Origin: Candidatus Aerophobota bacterium
GTDB taxonomy: Bacteria; Aerophobota; Aerophobia; Aerophobales; B3-G15
Reading direction: 5' to 3'
Assembly: GCA_003648845.1 (NCBI GenBank)
Contig: QMQA01000095.1
Coordinates: 1-5,693, forward strand
DNA: 5,693 nucleotides
Part shown: piece after piece, positions 1 to 3,294 of the stretch
Layout: each line of letters begins with the position of its first letter
How positions within the stretch are numbered: the first letter of the stretch is position 1
Position numbers and translations under genes: made by a program
The notes under the pieces: model-generated
The model's database searches: none
Seen by the model: only the letters and a program-made list of their open reading frames with translations
Told to the model about the DNA's origin: nothing

Positions 1-201
1 GTCCTGCATTTTCCTTTTCCTGCAGCTCTATGTATTTTCTTATTATCTCTTCGTTTATTCCCACCATGGAAACAAAATAACCTTTTCCCCATCTTCCTTA
101 CCCTTTTACAAGTATTTTCCTTCTATAGCGGGTTATCCATACAATGTAGTATTGGGTTCTATATACTGTAATACTGTATGTGCTAATTTTTTGAGTTTCA
201 T
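1..201 (-). pseudogene. tnpA: IS200-type transposase tnpA, broken and internally deleted
   Basis: Remnant of a small Y1 (HUH-type) transposase of the IS200/IS605 group, which moves single-stranded DNA. The reading begins at the ATG at 201 with MKLKKLAHTV. After a frame change it continues YRTQYYIVWITRYRRKILV, which is the usual TnpA N-terminus. It then jumps to WGKGYFVSMVGINEE and IIRKYIELQEKENAG, the usual C-terminus, and runs off the window. Three lesions are visible: a tandem copy of TACAGTAT near 172-187 that shifts the frame, a TAA at 98-100, and loss of the middle of the protein at about 95-104. By comparison with the usual 130-150 residues, some 60-70 are missing, including the His-x-His metal site. 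The C-terminal Tyr in RKYIELQ, the expected nucleophile, remains. The gene cannot encode an active enzyme. Family assignment rests on recognising both ends of the protein. Confidence 0.9.
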
Positions 202-207
202 GCCTCT

Positions 208-213
208 ATTATA
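208..213 (-). promoter_or_regulatory. Possible -10 box upstream of the tnpA remnant
   Basis: On the minus strand a perfect TATAAT lies 6 bases before the tnpA ATG. The hexamer 17 bases upstream is TTCGTG, a poor -35 match. In this AT-rich leader the match may be chance. Transcription from here would yield an almost leaderless message, which would agree with the low translation typical of IS200 transposases. Confidence 0.25.
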
Positions 214-245
214 CCAAAGAACGGAAGATGCACGAAATTGCTCTC

Positions 246-269
246 ATCCCCACCTTTACAGGTGGGGAT
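246..269 (-). repeat. Subterminal hairpin at the left end of the IS200-type element
   Basis: The sequence ATCCCCACCT, a four-base TTAC loop, then AGGTGGGGAT forms a perfect 10-bp stem. It lies about 45 bp upstream of the tnpA start, which is where IS200/IS605 elements carry the imperfectly palindromic left-end hairpin bound by TnpA. On the element's sense strand the bases TTTAC occur at 274-278, just outside the hairpin; this resembles the short cleavage and target sequences of the group. No run of T follows the stem in either direction, so a simple Rho-independent terminator is less likely. Confidence 0.75.
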
Positions 270-310
270 TCCGGTAAATTTAAAATTAAGCATTTTCGGA
301 CTTTCTCAAC

Positions 311-1387
311 TTACTTTTCTTGAGAGAAAAAGTTGGTTTGAAAAGCACCGCATCTTTTATTTGGCCAGTTAGCTACCCTTGCACCAAGGAACTTTACCAT
401 GGGCGTATATCTCAAGCAATATTTAGTTTTTTCACCACCACTGATATGCGATACCCACCATTTTATAATGTTCTCGTTATCTATCTTCGAGGTAAAGGTA
501 ACTGAGCGTTTTTGTCCGGGTAAAAGAATGAGAGGCAAGCCTGCGTTACCCCTGGCCATTTTAATCCCATTTAGAGTTAGCTCGTATTCCACATCAGTAA
601 CGGTTGGGGAAGATGGCAACCAACCAAAATTGTGAATTGTCAATTTGTGTATTATCTGAGTTTCAGCCTGGCTGACTTTCCCCCAGCTCGAACTTAAAGA
701 ATCTATCCCGAGCTTGATTATTTCAACATTAATATGACCCAAGTTCCGACCATTTAGACCCTTCAGCATATTAGTTTCAAATTCTGTTTCCCGAAAGTAA
801 GGATAAACAAGATCTACTCTGTCCAATGAAATGATGAGCTTGCCTTCGATTCTTACCTTGGTTTTCTCACCCCTTTTTATATGCGATACCCACCATTTAA
901 TAATGTTCTCATTATCTATAGTGGCCGAAAAGCGTACAGAAGTCCCACTTGCACATTTTGTTATTTGCATATCTTCTCCAACATCAGCTACCATTTTTAT
1001 GCCATTAAGGTAAATATCACAGAGGACTTTTAGGGGGACAAGATAAAGGTTAGGATCATTAATTACAATCTTTGTATTGACAGTTGTCACATCCAGGGAA
1101 ACTTTTCCCCATGAGTTAGAGACAGTTATTATTTTAAGATCCGGAATTACTATTGTGGGTTTTTCACCTGTCGCTGGGGGTAAAGATTCCTCTAAGGTAT
1201 CATAGTTGGGCTTGATTTTATCCTCTTTTTCTTCTCCTGGCGCAGTCGATTGCTCCTCCTCTGCCTTTACTCCTGGATCATCAACAAGAGAGGAGCAAGC
1301 ACTAATTGAGGCATACGCACCAATGTTAAAAAGAAACAGTAACAAAGAAAAGATAAGGATGGTTACTTTAAAGCCTGAAGTCATCAT
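311..1387 (-). CDS. Exported, probable lipoprotein with two tandem WHy (LEA14-like) domains
   Basis: This 358-residue protein has a signal segment (hydrophobic residues 8-22) followed by ISAC at 28-31, a weak but acceptable lipobox that would put a lipid on Cys31. Signal peptidase I cleavage after AYA (24-26) is the alternative. An acidic, proline-rich linker (33-80) leads to two homologous domains at about 84-207 and 222-353. Each carries SWGKV, an NGIKM turn and the signature IDNENIIKWWVSHI (157-170 and 302-315). This pattern is that of the WHy/LEA type 2 fold, a beta sandwich linked to desiccation and stress in plants and common in archaea and bacteria. Molecular function in prokaryotes is poorly known. 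The start is set by an in-frame TAG six bases upstream. The ATG shares ATGA with the stop of the zinc-ribbon gene and has no good Shine-Dalgarno of its own, so translation is probably coupled. Confidence 0.85.
   Translation of the reverse strand: MMTSGFKVTILIFSLLLFLFNIGAYASISACSSLVDDPGVKAEEEQSTAPGEEKEDKIKPNYDTLEESLPPATGEKPTIVIPDLKIITVSNSWGKVSLDVTTVNTKIVINDPNLYLVPLKVLCDIYLNGIKMVADVGEDMQITKCASGTSVRFSATIDNENIIKWWVSHIKRGEKTKVRIEGKLIISLDRVDLVYPYFRETEFETNMLKGLNGRNLGHINVEIIKLGIDSLSSSWGKVSQAETQIIHKLTIHNFGWLPSSPTVTDVEYELTLNGIKMARGNAGLPLILLPGQKRSVTFTSKIDNENIIKWWVSHISGGEKTKYCLRYTPMVKFLGARVANWPNKRCGAFQTNFFSQEK
444..484. repeat. Copy 1 of a 41-bp direct repeat (second WHy domain)
   Basis: This segment matches 879-919 at 39 of 41 bases, counted by eye, with differences at 464 and 476. 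It encodes DNENIIKWWVSHI in the C-terminal WHy domain. The two domains are otherwise clearly diverged, so this stretch is conserved beyond the rest. Either strong constraint or local gene conversion between the domains could explain it. Confidence 0.85.
879..919. repeat. Copy 2 of the 41-bp direct repeat (first WHy domain)
   Basis: This is the partner of 444-484, in the same orientation, encoding the same DNENIIKWWVSHI segment in the N-terminal WHy domain. The copies are 435 bp apart, exactly 145 codons, which is the domain-to-domain period. Confidence 0.85.
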
Positions 1388-1530
1388 TTTTTTCTATTTT
1401 CATTTTGTGTAATCACTCCTTTCTCAGGATCAAGTCTTATCCTTGCCCCGCAATCACATTCAACAATATTGCCAAACTCAAAAAGGGTTACATCGTACTG
1501 GTGCCCGCATATCGGGCAGATTATGGCCAA
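1384..1530 (-). CDS. Small four-cysteine zinc-ribbon protein (TTG start)
   Basis: This short gene encodes 48 residues. It begins LAIICPICGHQYDV (Met in place of the TTG-encoded L) and continues to ECDCGARIRLDPEKG. CPICG (Cys5, Cys8) and CDCG (Cys25, Cys27) form two knuckles that would bind one Zn, leaving a charged tail ending NENRKK. The function is unknown; such ribbons bind nucleic acid, act as protein adaptors or are purely structural. No ATG or GTG exists between the preceding in-frame TGA (1540-1542) and the first knuckle. A TTG with GAGAG six bases upstream is therefore the best start. The gene begins 18 bp after the membrane-protein gene and its TGA overlaps the ATG of the WHy gene. 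The tight packing and an intact frame with all four cysteines argue that it is real. The uncertain part is the start codon. Confidence 0.72.
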   Translation of the reverse strand: MAIICPICGHQYDVTLFEFGNIVECDCGARIRLDPEKGVITQNENRKK

Positions 1531-1548
1531 TTTTTGCTCTCAAACAAA

Positions 1549-1896
1549 TCATTTCTCTTTTAAGCCATTAATGAATAAGGCCATCCTGTAGGATTCTCTG
1601 GAAAAGGTTAATCTATCCAGGGCGAGGATTATAGAAACAACACCGATGAGCGAGAAGACAACTCCTAAAACTCTTGCAAAGTCACACAGAAGCCTTAGCT
1701 GGGACATCATAAAATCTTTGGGAGGTGCTGCATAGGCCTGCTGAACAAGAGTGAGCTTGCCAACATAAAAGTACACTCCTATTCCAGCTAATGTGAGAAC
1801 TGCTCCTAAGGCGATAAGAAATAAGAGAACGATCTTTTCTGTTTTATGCTGTTTAAGGCGTTTTTTGACTATTGCCTCTAAGGACCTTCGGGGCAT
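1549..1896 (-). CDS. Small protein with two transmembrane helices, function unknown
   Basis: This 115-residue protein has a basic N-terminus (MPRRSLEAIVKKRLKQHK), a first hydrophobic helix at about 22-45 (IVLLFLIALGAVLTLAGIGV) and a connecting loop of about 28 residues. A second helix at 74-93 is followed by a polar tail. By the positive-inside rule both termini should face the cytoplasm, with the loop outside. I recognise no catalytic motif or family. The start is well fixed by TAAGGAGG six bases upstream. It is followed after 18 bp by the zinc-ribbon gene and then the exported WHy gene, so it looks like the first gene of a three-gene unit. Curiously, the zinc-ribbon frame is the same as this one, separated by two TGA codons. 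The role is open; a scaffold or sensor for the downstream envelope protein is only a guess. Confidence 0.8.
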   Translation of the reverse strand: MPRRSLEAIVKKRLKQHKTEKIVLLFLIALGAVLTLAGIGVYFYVGKLTLVQQAYAAPPKDFMMSQLRLLCDFARVLGVVFSLIGVVSIILALDRLTFSRESYRMALFINGLKEK

Positions 1897-1902
1897 TTAG
1901 TG

Positions 1903-1910
1903 CCTCCTTA
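1903..1910 (-). promoter_or_regulatory. Strong Shine-Dalgarno of the two-helix membrane protein
   Basis: TAAGGAGG on the minus strand, six bases before the ATG at 1896, is a near-perfect complement to the 16S rRNA 3' end. It fixes the start codon and marks this gene as an independently initiated one, unlike the two genes that follow. No convincing -35/-10 pair was found in the roughly 100 bp upstream. Confidence 0.85.
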
Positions 1911-2012
1911 ATTTTTTGTTAACTAAGCTTGCCAAGAGGCAGATATTTCTGAAAATTATGGTAGCAAAAATCAGGGATTTGTTAAACTGAGATATACTGG
2001 TTAGATTATGAT

Positions 2013-2190
2013 TCAAAGTGCATCCTGATTACTCATCATCTCTGCCCAAGACAATAAGAAAAGGTCATCTCCATCCAGTGTAGCTCTTGATCAGTGATGC
2101 TGCCAGTTGCCATATTCGGTACACTCAAAGCAAAACGTTAACCCTTGTGCGTTGACACTGCCAGGTTTGCCATCAAACTTTACCAATTCG
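2013..2190 (-). pseudogene. Coding-like relic downstream of the broken phosphoesterase
   Basis: This stretch has no intact gene, but one minus-strand frame, shifted from the phosphoesterase frame, reads LVKFDGKPGSVNAQGLTFCF, then ECTEYGNWQHH, a TGA, SRATLDGDDLFLLSWAEMM and SNQDAL before a TGA at 2013-2015. The composition, with turn-forming and aromatic residues in plausible order, resembles real protein more than random sequence. It could be the rest of the phosphoesterase after a frameshift near 2175-2200, or part of another gene. I do not recognise a family. A second frame starting near 2110 (MATGSITDQELHWMEM) is open for 25 codons, which weakens the call. Between this relic and the Shine-Dalgarno at 1903 I see nothing. 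Confidence 0.35.
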
Positions 2191-2696
2191 TTTGTGACAC
2201 TCCTTCAAAATGGCTCTGGAATAATCACCTTCGTCGTCAGAATCTGGGCGTTTGCTCACTAATTTATAAAGACCAGGTTCCTCCCCTGTTTCTGATCGTT
2301 TAATATAATAGGGAATTTCAAGTGCAAACCGTCGCTCATAATCGTATAGTAATTTAGTAATTCTCTCAGCTGCGAGTAGTTCCACCCATAAATGGTGATC
2401 GTGATTTCCCGGTATATATACAATCCTGCCTAGATTTACCCTTTCTATAAGAGGTATAAGAAAAGCCTTAGCGTTACTATAAGTTTCATCCTCATCTGCT
2501 TCTGACAACTCTAAGATATCTCCAACAAGAATCAATTCTTCTATTCCACTATCACTTTAAGACTCCTGGCCATATACGTTCAACTTGCTTAAGAAATCTA
2601 AGGCAGTCCAGGAGTGTTGGAATGCTTTCTCTACCTCTGATGATGAAATTCCTCGTGATGAGAATTGAGGGTACCACTGACCAACCCTTGACTCAT
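2173..2696 (-). pseudogene. Decayed calcineurin-like metallophosphoesterase
   Basis: The recognisable core is EELILVGDILELSE, then a helix and GRIVYIPGNHDHHLW. These are the GD and GNHDH metal-binding motifs of calcineurin-like phosphoesterases, in the usual spacing. The rest is damaged. Upstream, the core frame hits TAA at 2557-2559, and the expected N-terminus with its D-x-H motif is not in that frame. An ATG at 2696, six bases past the preceding gene with GTAAGG upstream, starts MSQGLVSGTLNSHHEEF, where SGTL may be a mutated SDxH. Another frame then gives RESIPTLLDCLRFLKQVERI, a typical amphipathic helix for this position, before the core frame resumes. Downstream the frame stops at 2173 without the C-terminal GHxH motif. 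At least two frame breaks are needed to join the pieces. A TTG start at 2535 would leave a non-functional stub. The family is secure; the path of decay is inferred. Confidence 0.7.
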
Positions 2697-2702
2697 GGAC
2701 CC

Positions 2703-3197
2703 TTACCCTTCTGGTTCTTCAATTCTGCGCAAGAAAATTACTGTTTCTCCATGGATACTGATCAAAATATACTCTATGTCCTGAGCGTTAGTAGGATTTG
2801 TTACTTCCACGATCCCTTGCTCTCCCGGATTTATCACGCCAGGATAATGGGCTATATCAGTAACTATTTGTGCTCTATACGCCGCTTTATCAAATGTCAC
2901 CAAGAGATACTCGTCAAGAAGATGGTTCATCTCCAACGGAATTTTTGAATCGTTGCAAATAGTAAGAGTAATCGCATGAAGTTCCACATCTGCCCAACAA
3001 TAAATCGAAGGATCAGCCCACTCTTTTTTGTAAGAGTATCTTACTCCATCTTCTGTTCTCACCACTTTAGTAAAAGCCTCTTTCAGTTTGTCAGTGTTGG
3101 TGATAGAAATTCCAAAGAAATTCGAAGCAAAAGCTATGCAAGTAAATGACAGAAGCCATCCACCAAGAAAACCCACAATTAAGGCTTTTTTGCCCAT
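2703..3197 (-). CDS. Small secreted protein of unknown function
   Basis: This 164-residue protein has a clear Sec signal peptide: basic MGKK, hydrophobic core from about 5 to 21, and an AFA cleavage site at 22-24. The mature part of about 140 residues alternates hydrophobic and polar residues as in a beta-sandwich, for example VELHAITLTICNDS (71-84), EYLLVTFDKAAYRAQIV and EYILISIHGETVIFL. INPGEQGIVEV (122-132) recalls the loop and strand of Ig-like or CARDB-type folds, but I recognise no named family. The ATG at 3197 is preferred over an upstream in-frame ATG at 3233 because AAAGGAGA lies five bases before it and it makes the signal peptide start cleanly. It follows the large phosphoesterase gene after 97 bp and ends six bases before the ATG of the decayed one. 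Cys20 is in the signal peptide; mature Cys67 and Cys81 could form a disulphide. Confidence 0.8.
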   Translation of the reverse strand: MGKKALIVGFLGGWLLSFTCIAFASNFFGISITNTDKLKEAFTKVVRTEDGVRYSYKKEWADPSIYCWADVELHAITLTICNDSKIPLEMNHLLDEYLLVTFDKAAYRAQIVTDIAHYPGVINPGEQGIVEVTNPTNAQDIEYILISIHGETVIFLRRIEEPEG

Positions 3198-3202
3198 TAT
3201 TG

Positions 3203-3210
3203 TCTCCTTT
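3203..3210 (-). promoter_or_regulatory. Shine-Dalgarno that fixes the start of the secreted protein
   Basis: AAAGGAGA on the minus strand lies five bases before the ATG at 3197. It decides between this start and the in-frame ATG twelve codons upstream at 3233, which has no comparable site. Confidence 0.8.
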
Positions 3211-3294
3211 ATCGTTAATTCACGGCTTTTCACGAGTTCTATAATACTTCTTTACCTCTCTCACCACCTTCTTAAGAGACAATAAAATGGGGAG

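Larger units (their letters stand above)
1..278 (-). mobile_element. Left part of a degenerate IS200/IS605-group element
   Basis: The element comprises the left-end hairpin, a roughly 45-bp leader and the broken tnpA, and its right end lies beyond the window. I place the outer boundary at the TTTAC motif (274-278) because elements of this group insert next to a short T-rich tetra- or pentanucleotide and make no target duplication. This boundary is inferred, not proven. It falls about 33 bp past the stop codon of the WHy-domain gene, so the insertion did not interrupt that gene. No tnpB is visible inside the window. Confidence 0.7.

Noticed and set aside
246..269. The hairpin as a Rho-independent terminator for the WHy gene
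   Set aside because: No T tract follows the stem on the minus strand (the next bases are GAGAGCAATTT), and the position upstream of tnpA fits an IS200 end better.
1384..1551. TGA read as tryptophan, fusing the membrane protein and the zinc ribbon
   Set aside because: The large phosphoesterase has many tryptophans, all TGG, and no in-frame TGA in about 800 codons, so a TGA-to-Trp code is very unlikely.
1911..2012. Promoter for the membrane-protein unit
   Set aside because: Candidates such as TTGAAT with TATCTC 16 bases on are weak in AT-rich DNA, so none is listed as a feature.
2173..2535. A standalone 120-residue phosphoesterase from a TTG start
   Set aside because: It would lack the D-x-H, THxP-type and GHxH ligands, and the TTG lies inside the conserved strand just before GD with no Shine-Dalgarno.
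2622..2948. A plus-strand frame of 108 codons
   Set aside because: It lies antisense to the secreted-protein gene and the decayed phosphoesterase, has no ribosome binding site of note, and its translation resembles no protein.
3198..3294. Promoter or terminator between the large phosphoesterase and the secreted-protein gene
   Set aside because: A TATTAT and a TTGTCT occur but are 30 bases apart, and the TCTTAA/TTAAGA inverted repeat is too short and AT-rich to call a terminator.
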